Below the pieces are notes generated by a model that had not been told where the DNA came from, ran no database searches, and saw only the letters and a program-made list of their open reading frames with translations. A stretch of 64,000 nt of DNA from Acorus gramineus (Eukaryota; Streptophyta; Magnoliopsida; Acorales; Acoraceae). Position numbers and translations under genes: made by a program. Positions 25,426-37,655 of this stretch are shown here, one piece after another (positions within the stretch are counted from its first letter, which is position 1; each line of letters starts with the position of its first letter). Location of the stretch: assembly GCA_030737835.1 (NCBI GenBank), contig JAUJYN010000013.1:2709484-2773483 (forward strand), given 5' to 3'.

Positions 25426-26790
25426 ACTTCACAATAGTAATCATGTCTAGCTTCACAATAGTGATAGATCCATGGGCTTTGATCTTGCTTCTCCCATCAG
25501 ATGCATGTCATTTCTCATGTACCCATACAGAAGTTTATATATGGCCTTGCACCTATAGGAGTGTATGTAATGAATAATTTGAAAGATATGGAAACTGAAA
25601 TCAACAACAAAAAATAAAAGATTGTATATAGTGAAGCTAGAATGTATGCCAGTAACTGTAAATTAGGATAAACTGATGGTGAAAAGTGAACATTAGCATT
25701 GTGATTCTGTTGCAGGTGTAAATTTATTGAGATGTTATTTCATTGCTTTGCTTTGAGCTTATTTTTGGGAACTATGAGAATGCATTTGTGTGTCAGTGAG
25801 TCATATGCCATCACTTTCCTTGACAAATGGGGTATCTGTTCTAATGTATATTGCAGTTCACACTGTCAACTTACTACTCTATTAATACAATCTGAACAAG
25901 TGCTCATAAATATCACAATTATCAGGAAGAGTTTTTTAACTTATAAAGTTGAAATTATTTTGGATGGATGCCCACCAAGGAAAAATATTAAATAAACCAT
26001 TTTGATAGACTCAAACAGAAATTCATCTTGAGCAAAATTGCATCAGCTAACGTTTATTGTTCAACTGATCAAGTAAAAGGTATTCATTTTGGAGAGACAT
26101 GGAACTTGGCCATAGCAAACAGAAAACTTTTTTTTATTATTATTATTGAAATTTTGGTTTCTTGTCTAGTTCTTTCTCATTGGAATTCCCAAGGATTGCA
26201 TAGACTTCTAGTCATAATTTTTATTTCTTGTTTGTAATTATATTGAACCACAGTAGCTGTGTGACCCCTCATCACCCCCTCCCCAAAAAAAAAAAAAAAA
26301 AAATTTCATTACTTAAAAGTCCATAAAGAGCTCTAATCTCAATCAAGTGGGATGATCAGATAGTTTTGAGCCACTTTGATTAACATGATACAATCCAATA
26401 TGGCTAGATAGGATTCAACCTTCAAATGGTGTTCTCCTTTTAAACTGCTTGTATGCTTGAGCAAGATATCGAAAATATAGAGTTCAGTTCATTATTTTTC
26501 CAGAGCTTTCAATATCGCACTCCCAACCTATCAATCTGAAATCTGACCCATTCATATTCTCACATGATAGAATATGGTAATCAACTATATGAAATGAGCA
26601 GCAGGGTTTTGTCCACCATTGATCAGTTCCCCATATTCAGTCGATCAGTTTATAAATCATTGCACCTTAATTAGTTATATTAAAATCAGTACTATAAATT
26701 TCATCTAATGAATAGGCAATTATTGGATAAAAGAACAATAAAAATTAGAAAAAGAGCCTTGTGTGAGTTAGCACAAGTTATGGAATAAGT

Positions 26791-26874
26791 TAGAATGGAC
26801 CCATCAATAGCAGGTTCTTCCATGAGTTAGTTTAGAATGGACCCATCAATAGCAGGTTCTTCCATGAGTTAGTT
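26791..26874. repeat. 42-bp tandem duplication
   Basis: TAGAATGGACCCATCAATAG-containing unit repeated head to tail (26791-26832, 26833-26874) inside copy alpha; copies beta and gamma have a single unit. Confidence 0.85.
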
Positions 26875-26950
26875 CATAACTGAATAGTGTGTTATGTGTA
26901 ATACCTATTATTTGATGATTAATTTAAAACATAATTCCATTGACTAGAAA

Positions 26951-28110
26951 TACAATGCCAGATCGAGTCGCACGTCAATTTGGATGGCAACAGGACATTC
27001 CATCTAATGTAGAGGCCATCGATCGGGTAAACAGACGAGGTAGACAGGATGTCAATTGAATGGTTTTTCACTAAAATTATATCGAGCGTTGGGACCAACA
27101 CTTGGCACTATAAGAAATTCGAGCATTAGCTGCGAAATAACTTTTCTCTACGAAATGTGTTCGTTGCAATTTTCATTGCAAAAGCCTCGTATTGGAATAT
27201 CTTTTTCTACGAATAAGATTTTGTAACAAAATGTATTTGCTACAAGAGAACAGAGCGTTAGCGGTGAAATATTTCGTAGCAAAAACCAGTATTTTCGTAG
27301 CAAAAGGTCTTCATTTGCTACGAAATAATTTCGCAGCAAAAAGTTATCTTTTGCGACGAACATATTATCGGAGCAAAAAGGCTATCTTTACCACGATGGA
27401 CACCAATTCTATCATACCTGGAGTTCGAGGAGATATATGGAGTGGTACTGGGAGAGAAAAGTCAGACATATCACACCTCTATCACCCCCACAATACCATC
27501 CAGGCTATGTCGCACCACATTCAGTAAGAATTTTAAACGCGTGTTACATTTTTAGAAAGTGATAAATGATTTTATAACAACTTATCATATTGAAACTTTT
27601 GTTAACAGGGGGAGTTACACAGAACATTAGTTAGGTGCTTGTAAGGGGTTGGTGTTATACCCCAACTGCGATGAGTGGGGTCGTATAATTGCTATGGCAC
27701 GTGACTATGCAGAGGCGATGATGAGAGACAGGGGACAACCTTCGAGTACCTCCAGTGCGTCTACATATACTGATGATTCTGAGGATGCCATAGATGATAG
27801 TTTAGATCACACTGAATTCACAATTGATGAGTTCTTCAGTGATGTACGACTCGAGACAGAATTCGATGAGCAGCCACAACAACTAGCCCTAGTTTCAGAT
27901 CAAGCTTCAGAGATGACACTCCAGACATATATTTCTAGACCACGCAGGATTTGGTGTACTTCTACGACTGTCAGTCGGGGATCGGATGAACAATTTACCA
28001 CTCCACCACAATCAGGTGTGCCATTCATAGCAATTGACGTACCCTCTTCATCAGCACCTCCTGCTCTGAGAAAAGCTAAAAAGAAAGGATTTATGAAAAT
28101 ATTTGGATGA
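26951..28110 (+). pseudogene. Plant mobile domain (PMD, aminotransferase-like) relic
   Basis: Piece 1 (26957-27105) reads RVARQFGWQQDIPSNVEAID, VNRRGRQDVN and NYIERWDQHLAL with two stops. Piece 2 (27393-27512 and 27610-28110) reads RRYMEWYWERKVRHI, then across a likely intron EWGRIIAMARDYAEAMMRD and an acidic/Ser-rich tail ending KKKGFMKIFG at the TGA 28108-28110. QFG...IP and the Y-x-E-W/MEWY motifs are typical of PMD proteins of transposons, some related to MAIN/MAIL1. A CACTA-like fragment separates the pieces. The 153-aa open frame from about 27649 is only the C-terminal part of the former gene. Confidence 0.6.
27106..27392. mobile_element. CACTA (En/Spm)-like terminal fragment
   Basis: Begins CACTATAAGAAATTCGAGC, close to plant CACTA termini, and is followed by many subterminal copies of TTTCGTAGCAAAA / TTTGCTACGAAATA in both orientations. 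No matching right terminus (TTCTTATAGTG) or 3-bp duplication was found, so it is a deletion derivative or fragment. It lies between two PMD coding pieces. Confidence 0.55.
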
Positions 28111-28295
28111 TTGTATTTATGGGACGTAAGACATATTTATTATATTTATGCATTTTCATTTGTGTTCAGAAACATGAGTCAAGTGATTGTAATGGAACTT
28201 ATGTTTTATTTCCTGAAAGTTATAATATTATATGTTCAAGCAAGATTTTCCATACAGGTGAGAACCAACAATTTGTACAAAAAAAAAAAGATTTA

Positions 28296-28619
28296 CACTA
28301 GAGACGGTATATATATAATCCGAGACGGATTACACATATACCGTCTCCTGAAGACGGATTATATATAATTCATCTTCAGTCAAAACACTGGAGACGGATT
28401 ATATATAATCCGTCTCCAGTGTAAATCCCCATTGATGGGGTCAAAACACTAGAGACGGATTATATAATCCGTCTCTAGTACAAAAATTTAAAAAAAAAAC
28501 AGCCAGCACTGACGTGACAACGCTGACCGAGTCAACAGGGTTAGTTTTTACAAATATTCGATGTGCGGGGCTATTTTTACAAATATTCATTTTACGGGGG
28601 CTAAAAGTGCTACTTACCC
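28296..28619. repeat. Terminal region of the MULE (inverted left arm)
   Basis: Contains three or more short palindromes of GAGACGGATTATA / TATAATCCGTCTC type, then GACGTGACAACGCTGACC, ending CTAAAAGTGCTACTTACCC. Matches 31800-32012 in the same orientation; in an unrearranged MULE the two arms would be inverted. Confidence 0.75.
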
Positions 28620-28910
28620 TTTTTGTTTTGGAGATCCGGCGATTTGTACCTCAATCTTTGGATGTGGTTTGCTGAAACATTTACATTGATAATGACAATG
28701 ATGTGAAATTATATGCTGTTGCACATCATGTTCATGTGGATTGAAACCTTCCTTTCATGAGTTCACTTGTTAGCTCCCATAGTCTTCCAGTTCAACTTCA
28801 TCATAGTTATAGACTATTATGTACATCTTAGTATACACAATATTCTGATGTTTTCGCGCAAATAAATATTTTTTTGATGGGTATGTCCTCCCTCAAACTT
28901 TGACTTCCTG
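28620..28910 (-). repeat. Inverted piece of P450-flank copy alpha
   Basis: Read on the minus strand this matches 44625-44800 and 46230-46400: AGTTTGAGGGAGGACATACC, then AAATGTTTCAGCAAACCA, then GAGGTACAAATC. It belongs between 26950 and the MULE left end. A roughly 150-bp insert (about 28690-28830) is specific to this copy. Confidence 0.75.
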
Positions 28911-31222
28911 TCTACCTCGTCTGTTTACCTGGTCGATGGCCTTTACATTATATGGAATGTCCTGATGTCATCCAAATTGGCTTGTGACTCGACCTGGAAT
29001 GTCCTGATACTATCCAAATTGACGTGCGACACGTATGTCCATCACCTGTAATTTGAACACAAATTAATATATACTCAAATAGTTGAGCATTCATCATCAT
29101 ATCAGAATCATATTTAACATTTTTACCAGCATTTATATTTCTACGTGGACATTTATTTTTTCTGTAGCCTTTCTCATGACATATTGAACATGTACATCTC
29201 ATACTTGGATTCCTGGAGTCCATATGCATACGTTGGCAAGTTGACACGGGGCGCCCTGCTTGTCTCCTAACATTTGGTGGGATGAAGATATGATCGTTTT
29301 CTATAGGAATCGGCCAATGACTTTTATCATCAACGGAGTTGAATCGGAGTTCATAAGTGTGTCTATATGACTATGAGGAAAGCCAATGTGATACATATCT
29401 GCCAAGACTAATACAAGCATACCCGCAAGCCACTATAACATGTGCACATGGATAGTGAAACAACTTCAGAACATGACATTGACAATCTGCATGGTCAGAA
29501 TACAAGAAGACAATTTACATAACTGCATTCTTGTCTTGGACATTGAATTATGACCTATCAAGCCTTCTTACTAGCATCGCCCTTGCATCATGTGCAGTTC
29601 TCTCCAAACGTTGCTGCATAGATGACACATGTTCACCTAACATGCTCTCGGCCAACTCATGCCTCGTATAAAAATACTCTGACACCCGTATGAATGTCAG
29701 TTATAACATGGCAGTGACTAGCAATCCTCTTACACCTTTCAAGACACTGTTCATGCTTTTTGCTCTATTGGTGGTCATTGTGCCATGACAACGACCATCG
29801 TCATAACAAAGAGCCCATGTCTGTGGAGAGACTTGATCAAGCCCTCCTCAGGGCATCAACATATAGAGGCAACTCAACATATGACTCCTCCCAATTTTTA
29901 AATATCCTCTCCATAGTCTTCCATTTGGCACGGTGTACCTTTGAATATGAAATTATGTAGTGATGCTCAGCACGTATCCTGTCCATTATCTCAGTAGGAC
30001 TGATTATCAAATTATGACAAATCGTTGGCATAATTAGCTGTGAGATATAATAAGAATTAAATTGTCTGTGATTTGAACTGAGTGGAGGATCCAAACATGT
30101 ATGGGGAGCTCTCATAGTTGAAATCTTGAACATTTCTGAACCACCGACCCTCCTCGCATATAGTCTCCAATGACATTCATCATTTATGCACTGAACGACG
30201 TATTTTTCTGCATTTGATTTCACCACATGACATTAAACACATTTCTTTATACTCCAGATTCAGACAACATTAATGAGTTAACTTCTTATTCGCAAAAAGC
30301 TGACCAACCTCAAGATCATTACATAAAGAAGATCCGATTTCATAAATGCATGGATGGACATTTTCTGCCACCGCTTGCTCCCTAAGCTCATGTGTAGCAT
30401 ACATTTGAGGAACACTCTATTTATGGATGGCAGTTCTCTCCACATCATAGTCCTCCTCAGTATCAGGTCCTTCAATCCAATGATCTTCACAATCCTCTTC
30501 TTCTTCTTCTTCAGTATCTCCTCCCACTTCCTCTTCTTCTTCTCCTCCTTCTTGATCTTCTTCTTTTCCTCCTTCTTGATTTTCTTCTTCTTTATTGTTT
30601 ACTTCAATTCTCATTATGAATAACATCCCTTATGAATGTCATGAAATGGGAACCTATAAATGTAAATACACTATACTTACACATATGAATACACCCACAA
30701 AAAACAGCATATAAATAAACAATACTTACAAATGTGGTATATTGATACTCCCATGGGCATTGGTCGGTGTTACATCAATCAAATCTTCTTGGGTACACGG
30801 AACAAACGACGACGATGAAGGTTGATATGGATCACGAACAATGTAGGGATATGAATCTTCTGCATTATAATTCATCGCACCACGACCTCTTTGTATGATC
30901 TCTTCCTTCTCTAACTATAATTGAATGACATGCACGTGCTTTGAGTACAACATTATCATCACTTTCACACCCATATCATCTCGATAGGGACACCCAAACT
31001 ATTTCCGTCATGAGTGGGATGCACAGCACTCATGGACAATATGTAACGACTTTGATCGGTCCCCGTCAAATGGTACATCATTTGGAGTAAATCGACATAA
31101 GAGATTCTCTTATGTATGATGGTGGCTTTCCTGGTACCACCTTCATAAAATGAAATATCTTTATATTGAAAAATCCTCCCGTTAAAAAAGTAAATTAACG
31201 GGACATCGGATTTCTTTACCAT
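28911..31222 (-). pseudogene. MuDR-type MULE transposase relic, DDE core deleted, fused to PMD start
   Basis: Reading leftward: N-terminal domain (31222-30965, FFNGRIFQYKDISFYEGG); an acidic Glu-rich linker (about 30626-30417); the MuDR zinc-binding domain (30226-29837, VVQCINDECHWRLYARRVG, APHTCLDP, EESYVELPLYVDAL); then directly a SWIM zinc finger (CQC...PCAHVIVACGY, near 29460-29420) and a CCHC knuckle (CSICHEKGYRKNKCP, near 29150). The catalytic MULE domain that should lie between the MuDR and SWIM parts is missing. PMD-like sequence (VARQFG, VNRRGRQE) follows at 29000-28911. Several stops and shifts. The protein would have bound and moved the element. Confidence 0.72.
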
Positions 31223-31799
31223 CTAAACGATAAATTATTCAACTTAGTAGATATATTTCAAATTGATAATAAAAAAATTCATCCAACACATACAAGTATA
31301 TTAAACACTATAACATTCATGTAACACATACAAAGTATATTTCCTAATGGCCTTTGAATTTTTTAAAATGTTTCCTAAGAGGCCTTTGAATTTTTTTAAA
31401 ATTTTTTTTTATGACAATTAAAATTTTCAAATATTTTTTGAAGTTTTAAAAATTTATTTTGACAAATAAGAAATTTTAAACAAACCAAAAAAAAAAAAAA
31501 ATTAACATTCAACTTAACAAAACATCATACATTCAATATGTCAATAATAAAAAAAAAAACAAAATTTTTTTATCAATAAAATCAAAACAATTGATAAATA
31601 AATAAATTCAAGAAATTGTTTAGGGTTTTGATGTTTACCTTTGGATTAAAAGGGGTTGAAATAAATTGATTGAAATCTATATGAACTGTTTGGAGGGTGA
31701 TTTTCAGATAGGGTGAGTGAAAATGGGCATTTGAGGGAGAAAAAAGGGTGAAAAGAGGGTTTCTAAGGTTTCTCTACGGGGGCGGGGTATATAAAGGAC

Positions 31800-32012
31800 G
31801 CACCCAGAAGACGGTATATATATAACCCGTCTCCTGGAGACACAGGAGACGGGTTATATATAATCCGTCTCCAGTATAAATATTAAAAAAAATGGTCAGC
31901 GTTGACGTGACAGCGCTAACCGGGCCAACGGGGCTAGTTTTTGTAAATATTTGACAGGTGGGACTATTTTTGTAAATATTCAATTTATGGGGGCTAAAAG
32001 TGCTAATTACCC
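31800..32012. repeat. Right terminal region of the MULE
   Basis: Homologous to 28296-28619: GGAGACGGGTTATATATAAT palindromes, GACGTGACAGCGCTAACC and the end GCTAAAAGTGCTAATTACCC, then AAACAAAAA (target duplication). Confidence 0.75.
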
Positions 32013-32021
32013 AAACAAAAA

Positions 32022-34670
32022 CATCTTAACAAAATAACACAATGTATAGTAAGGCACATTTTTAGCAGAGAGAGAGAGAGAGAGAGAGAGAGTAATATAA
32101 ATCTCCATTGATCACAAGAGGTATAAATATCATAATAGGATGATCACTCTGAATTGGTATAATTTACTCCATTCAAAATCTTTCTCATAACTATGTTGGG
32201 ATTACGAAGGTTAAAAATAAAATTAGAAAACATGGTTCAGCCTTTTCTCACACAACATAATGAGATGACAGGGATGATATAATTTCACTATTCTTCTCAT
32301 CTGGGGCCCTTCCATGGAGATGTTCCCCTATGTGTCATTCCTTTATGGGTGATTGATTGGTTGACTTTTGCTATAAAAAAAAAAAAAAAAAGGTAAAATG
32401 AACCTCATCTTCCCTTAATTAAAAAACCGTTCTATTAACCCAAATGCCCCATTTTTCTTGGTTTGGTTATTATACATGAATATTGATTACACTAAAATTT
32501 ACCTATTTCAAAATCCTTACCTAAATTATAAATGAATTTATATTTTAATTACATCAAAACTTATCCAAAATACACCAAAACTTACCTAAATTGGTTTTCG
32601 TCAAAATCTTTCAAACGCTCAGATTTTTATTTCAAAATGTAACACAATTTCAAGAAAAAATAAGAATTATTGAAAATAACAAAAAAAATATATTTCCAAT
32701 ATGAATCTGAATTTCAAACAAAAAAACATAAATTGTTCTTTATTTGTAAACGATCTGAAATAAATCATCTACATTCATTTAAACATTTCATTTTTTTTTT
32801 GGTGAAGTTCATATTAATTACTAAATGTGTGTAAATTTCAAAAGTCAATTACATTTCATACTAGTGGCTCACAAAATATAAATCACGTAGAAATTATGAA
32901 AAATGACTAGTTACGTTGTAGAAATGTAACTAACATCATACAACTGTTTAGTTACATTTATAAAAAGTAATAGCATCACAAGATCGATTTCATGCATGAA
33001 GTGCATGTTACATAACTTAAATTGACGAATGTAACTATTTCTTTTTGTTGAACTGTATGATACATTTGTTAAATATTTCGATGAATTATCTGAAGACATA
33101 GAAATCTATGATATTTTTTTATTTTTTATATAGCTTAGATTGAATAATGTAACAAAACTTATTTTTTCATGAATTATATATAACGTTTGTTAAATGTAAT
33201 ACGCAACTAAAAGGTTTTTGATTTTTTTTTTCATAAAATGTAACTGACTATTAAAGAGATGATCTATTTTTAAATTGCTTAAACATTTCGTATGATGTAA
33301 AACATTTAGGCAAATGATATTGTTATATGACATTTTGGTAAATGTAAAAGTTTTTATGTAAATGTAAAAAAAAGTTGTGAGAGATGTAAATAAATGAACA
33401 GTTACATTTATAAATGTAATTGATGATCAATATAGTAGTGTATAAGATATTCGAGTTTTAGTTTGACAATGTAACTGGCATTCCAAAAAAATAATTTATG
33501 AAATGTTCAAATTGGTTTCAAATGTAACTTACATTCCAATGTATAAACTATCAAATTAGTTTGATAGTTTATTTCAGATCAACAAAAAAAAAAAACAATA
33601 CATTGGAAAAAAAAATTAGTATCAAACACCCAAAAAAATGAATTACAAAAATAAAAAATCAAGTAATAAAAACTCAATTGTACATCCGAACATTAACAAA
33701 TGCCAAATCCGATTTGCCAAACATTGAAACAATATATAAATCTTCAAAAACCAAAAAACAATGACGAACAAAATCCCCTGAAATAGAATTCCGATTTGTT
33801 ACTATGTGTTCTTCAAAAAAAATTGTGATATAAAAAAAAGTTCAATTGATCATGAATAAAAAAGAATTCAATCGTATATATCCAAAAAAAGAAAAACATG
33901 AATTTAACGCACGGGAGAAGAAAGGGAAATCATAACCGTCTCGTATGATTTGGGGGTGGTTACCAATAAAATCAAACGGGTATAACAGACATTTATCCAA
34001 TGCCACCTCATGGAATTTGCAACGGGACCTATAAGATGGGAGTTAAAAACCATTATTCATAATAGGACACTTTCAATGGATTTCATTCTCAACCATGATA
34101 GGCTGCCTGATAATTGGAGTGAGGACCAAGAAAGACTTCATTCTACATGAGATTCGTGTCAAAGGGTCATTCCTCAAACAATATTATCCTGATTGACAAG
34201 AGACAGAAGACCACTAATTCTCAAGTCATTTCTACCTGGATCTCTTATTCAAGCATACAAATCACAATTCAGTTTTGCCACTGTGAATGACATTCACTAA
34301 TTTACAATAGATTAATGGCTATGAATAATGTTGGGGACGGTTCTAATCCAATACAAATTGACATTAACCATTTCTATTATCAGCACCAACAAATAGATTC
34401 TAACCATTTTTTTTCATATCTTGAAAATAGAAACACCACAACAGAAAAATGGAATCTTTTACACAAAATATGAAAATCTAGCATAAATTTAGTTGAAAAA
34501 TTCAATACAATCATTAATTCAAAGCATTAGAGTGTATTTGACAGGTCGCCCAATTTTCTACATCAGAAGACGTGCATCATCAGTGGCTAGCCCTCAATTA
34601 TAGACGAAAATGGATTCATAGACCAAACATATAATATATGTTCACCAAAACTTTAAGTCCCCAAGCTAGC
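32022..34670. other. Non-coding interval upstream of P450 gene 1
   Basis: 32022-32340 resumes copy alpha of the P450 flank (CATCTTAACAAAATAAC, AAATCTCCATTGATC), with a (GA)n run at 32067-32092. 32860-33560 is AT-rich and peppered with AATGTAAC motifs. No coding sequence recognised. Confidence 0.5.
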
Positions 34671-34732
34671 AACCCCCCCTATAAATACACAACAAAGTCC
34701 TCCTATCCGAACATTAAAAAAAATATAAAAAA
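34671..34732 (+). promoter_or_regulatory. TATA box and leader of P450 gene 1
   Basis: TATAAATA at 34680-34687, 46-53 bp upstream of the ATG at 34733. The sequence between is a short A/C-rich leader. Spacing fits a normal plant core promoter. Confidence 0.6.
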
Positions 34733-35295
34733 ATGGAGTCCCTGATAACAAACATCCTCTTATTAATCTCATCAGCTCTGCTACTCTTCTATGCAACCAA
34801 AATCACAGTCTCAATATGGTGGAGACCCAGATGTATAGAGAGGCAGCTGAACCAACAAGGCATCAAAGGCAACCCATGCAGGCTCTTCTTTGGGGACATG
34901 AAGGAGGAACTCAAGGTGCTCATGGAAGCCTGGTCAAGACCCATTGGTCTCAACCACAAAATAGTGCCACGTGTCCTGCCTTACGTTCATCAGACGGTCG
35001 AGAAGCACGGTAGGAAATCAGTGGTGTGGTTCGGGACGAGTCCTCGAGTGGTGGTTTGGGAGGCAGAGCTGGCGAAGGAAGTGTTGTCGAACAAGTTCGG
35101 ATACTTCCGGCTGCCGCAGGTGAACCCTCTGCTTAAAATATTGGCGATGGGGATCACCTCTCTCGATGGGGAGAGTTGGGTCAGAAGGAGGAGGCTCATC
35201 ATCCCTGCTTTTCATATGGAGAAGTTGAAGGTCTATTAATTTTAATTAATTTATTTTTTTAATATTAGTATCATCAGTCATCAGCTGTTTGAAGT

Positions 35296-35660
35296 CTAAA
35301 AGCCCGGCCAACCTGCGGCAGGTTCGTAGGGCCTAAACCTGGCTCATTTAGGAGACAGGCTGGGCTCAGGCCTTACTTTGAGGCCCGGGCCTAGCCTTAG
35401 GCCAGCTTGAACCGGGCCGTAGGACCGCCCTTAGGCTGGTCGGTGGGACTTTGAAAATCTCCCAAAATAATCTTTTAGTAAAGCTTTGAGATCCACCACC
35501 CATGGGTCAAGCTTGGGTCCAGCCCCGGCCTGCAGGCCTGTTCAAGCCTAGGCCTGTGGGTAGGGCCTAAGCCCTTTTTTTTCTTTGGGCCAGCCAGGTT
35601 GGGTCTGCTGGCTAGACAGACCAGCGGGTCTAGACACTATTTTCATGAGGTATACGTGAA
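35296..35660. repeat. GGCC-rich degenerate repeat in intron 1
   Basis: GC-rich island in AT-rich intron DNA with repeated GGCCTA/TAGGCC, CCGGGCC and CAGGCC blocks on both strands, resembling GC-rich subterminal regions of hAT MITEs. No terminal repeat or target duplication could be fixed. Confidence 0.4.
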
Positions 35661-35929
35661 GCGACTCTGACTTTGTTGGGAAGCTCCGTGAAGAGGCAAG
35701 AACGCTAGTGTGCTAACAAGAGGTTATTAGAAAGGGTTAGGCTGGGTCGGCCCATTATCGATGCCTAAGTTAATCTTTGACTCCATGAATTGAATAGACT
35801 TATTTTTTATAAATTTTAAAAAAATAAATGACACATATCATATAGGTAGAGATAGGTATAAAGGTATATGGATTGTCCACTGTTCATGCGAATTACATAT
35901 AACAACCCTTAGTATCAAAGAACTGGCGT

Positions 35930-36165
35930 GACAAATCGCATGTTAGACTTAATCACTTTTATAATAAAATTTTTTATTTTTTATTTATTTTTAAATAGTA
36001 AATATCATTTAATGAGATATATGCTTTGATAAAAAAAATGTATATCATTTTATTTCTAGTTGAATGAATTCATTTTTAGTAAGTGTGAGAAATTTTTTAT
36101 TGAGACACTTCATTGAATTTCTAACAAGATATATAGAACTGTATTTTTTATTTTAGACCAAAAAA
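35930..36165 (+). repeat. Diverged copy of MITE 'R' in intron 1
   Basis: Shares AAATAGTAAATATCAT, ATGAGATATATGCTTTGATAAAA and TTGAATGAATTCATTTTTAG with the R copies at 25148-25425 and 46655-51732, but its ends are worn. It also serves as a natural empty site for the second Copia insertion (ATGCTTTGATAAAA is uninterrupted here). Confidence 0.6.
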
Positions 36166-37655
36166 AAAAAACAATTACTTTGTGCAACAATGCCCTTTTT
36201 TCAAATCCTGGAGGGATAGAAGCAAGAATTGAATCTAGGACCTCCCCTCGAGGGAGGGTGTCTTGTCTTCATCCCCTCGCCAAACGAGAGTCTGACAAAA
36301 TAATTATTTACTCTAAAATAAAGAATGTCCTCACATTTTTTTTTGTGCTGATTTGATTTGTAGGGGATGGTGCCAGCTTTTCAAACTAGTTGTGTAGAGT
36401 TGATAAAGAGATGGGAGGGCATGATTGGTGGTGAAGGGTCATGTGAATTGGATGTGTGGCCTGAACTTCAATACCTCACCGGAGACGTGATTTCCCGGAC
36501 GGCGTTTGGGAGCAACTACGAAGAAGGAAAGGATATATTTCAGCTGCAAAAAGAGCAAGTGAGTCTGGTCTTGGAAGCTGCTCGCAACGCATGCATCCCC
36601 GGCTTCAGGTAAACCTGCATTTCTCTGTTTCTCCTTCATTTTTAATCCCTTCTTTCAGTCGTGTAATAGGGGGAATAGAGTGGAATAAGGGTGAATAAAC
36701 CAAAAAATTGTTTGTTTACATAGAATAAATGAGTATAGCTATGACAGAATATGAGAAAATAATTAAGTTAGTATTGATATTCTAGGTCTCCTAGAATTTG
36801 TTATTCCACCTAATCTGTCCATCTGTTGTAAGGGAGTGAACACTACCTCTAATAATTTATCATAATTTTTCACATTTTATAAATCATTATCCATCTCTTC
36901 TTCTTTTTTTTATCAACAATTTATATATGGTCAACAAAATAACAAAAATTTCATTATCATATTTCTTAATCAGATGAAAAATGAATTATTCATTATATAT
37001 ACCATAATAGTAGCTATTCCATAATGGCGTATGTCAATACTTAAACATGGGCTTAAAAGACTAAGGTCCCTTGTGAAATTAATTTTCAAAAAATAAATTT
37101 TTTTCATAAAAAATGCTTTCAACCATGTTTTTCCATGAAACCTACTCAAACAATTTATTTTCATAATAACTATTATGTTGACTTATAACCCGTGAAATTA
37201 AAACATATGCCCAACACTAAATTGAAAGAAGAAAACTTGGTTGGAATTGATTAATTGAAAATTGATTTTGTAGGAATATAATCAGTTTGACAATAAGTTC
37301 AAATGGGCGTAGCATACAAAAGACTTACATGCAATTTATGAAACATTTTTTTTTTAATGTAGCTAACAAACTTTTGTTTTGATGGCTCATGTAGATTCCT
37401 CCCAACAAGAAAGAACAGGCGCAGAGTGCGCATCAACAAAGAAATCAAATCCATGTTTACAGATTTGATCCGTAAAAAAGAGCTCGCTATTGCAGCTGGT
37501 GAGTCTAGCAATGATGACTTACTGGGACTGCTCTTACAATCCACATACAGTGATGATCTCCAAGGAAGCATGAACAAACCAACAAGGACATATCAATTGA
37601 CAATGGAAGACATAATCGAGGAATGCAAGGTGTTCTATATCGCCGGGCAAGAGAC

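Larger units (their letters stand above)
24970..26950 (+). repeat. Segmental copy alpha of P450 3'-flanking DNA
   Basis: Collinear with the sequence downstream of P450 gene 1 (copy beta, 43670-44640). Matching blocks include GTGGAAGTCTGAAACCAT near 25050, GAACTATGAGAATGCATTTG near 25760, and TAGAATGGACCCATCAATAG near 26790. The P450 last exon itself is not present at the upstream end. After an interruption the same homology resumes, inverted at 28620-28910 and then forward at 32013-32340. It marks an old duplication of the cluster. Confidence 0.7.
26951..32012. mobile_element. Rearranged MULE encoding MuDR-type transposase and PMD relics
   Basis: Two homologous termini of 200-330 bp end in GCTAAAAGTGCTACTTACCC (28619) and GCTAAAAGTGCTAATTACCC (32012). 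Both now point the same way. The 9 bp next to them are the same once the left side is read on the minus strand: AAACAAAAA (28620-28628 reversed; 32013-32021). Together with the inverted flank at 28620-28910, this shows a MULE whose left part, 26951 to about 28910, has been inverted. Cargo: a PMD gene relic and a transposase relic lacking the DDE core. Confidence 0.75.

Noticed and set aside
26278..26302. Poly-A run as a retroposon tail
   Set aside because: No upstream coding or LINE/SINE sequence; the position lies within a duplicated flank.
30354..30623. Phe/Ser-rich plus-strand ORF
   Set aside because: Antisense shadow of the Glu-rich linker of the minus-strand transposase relic.
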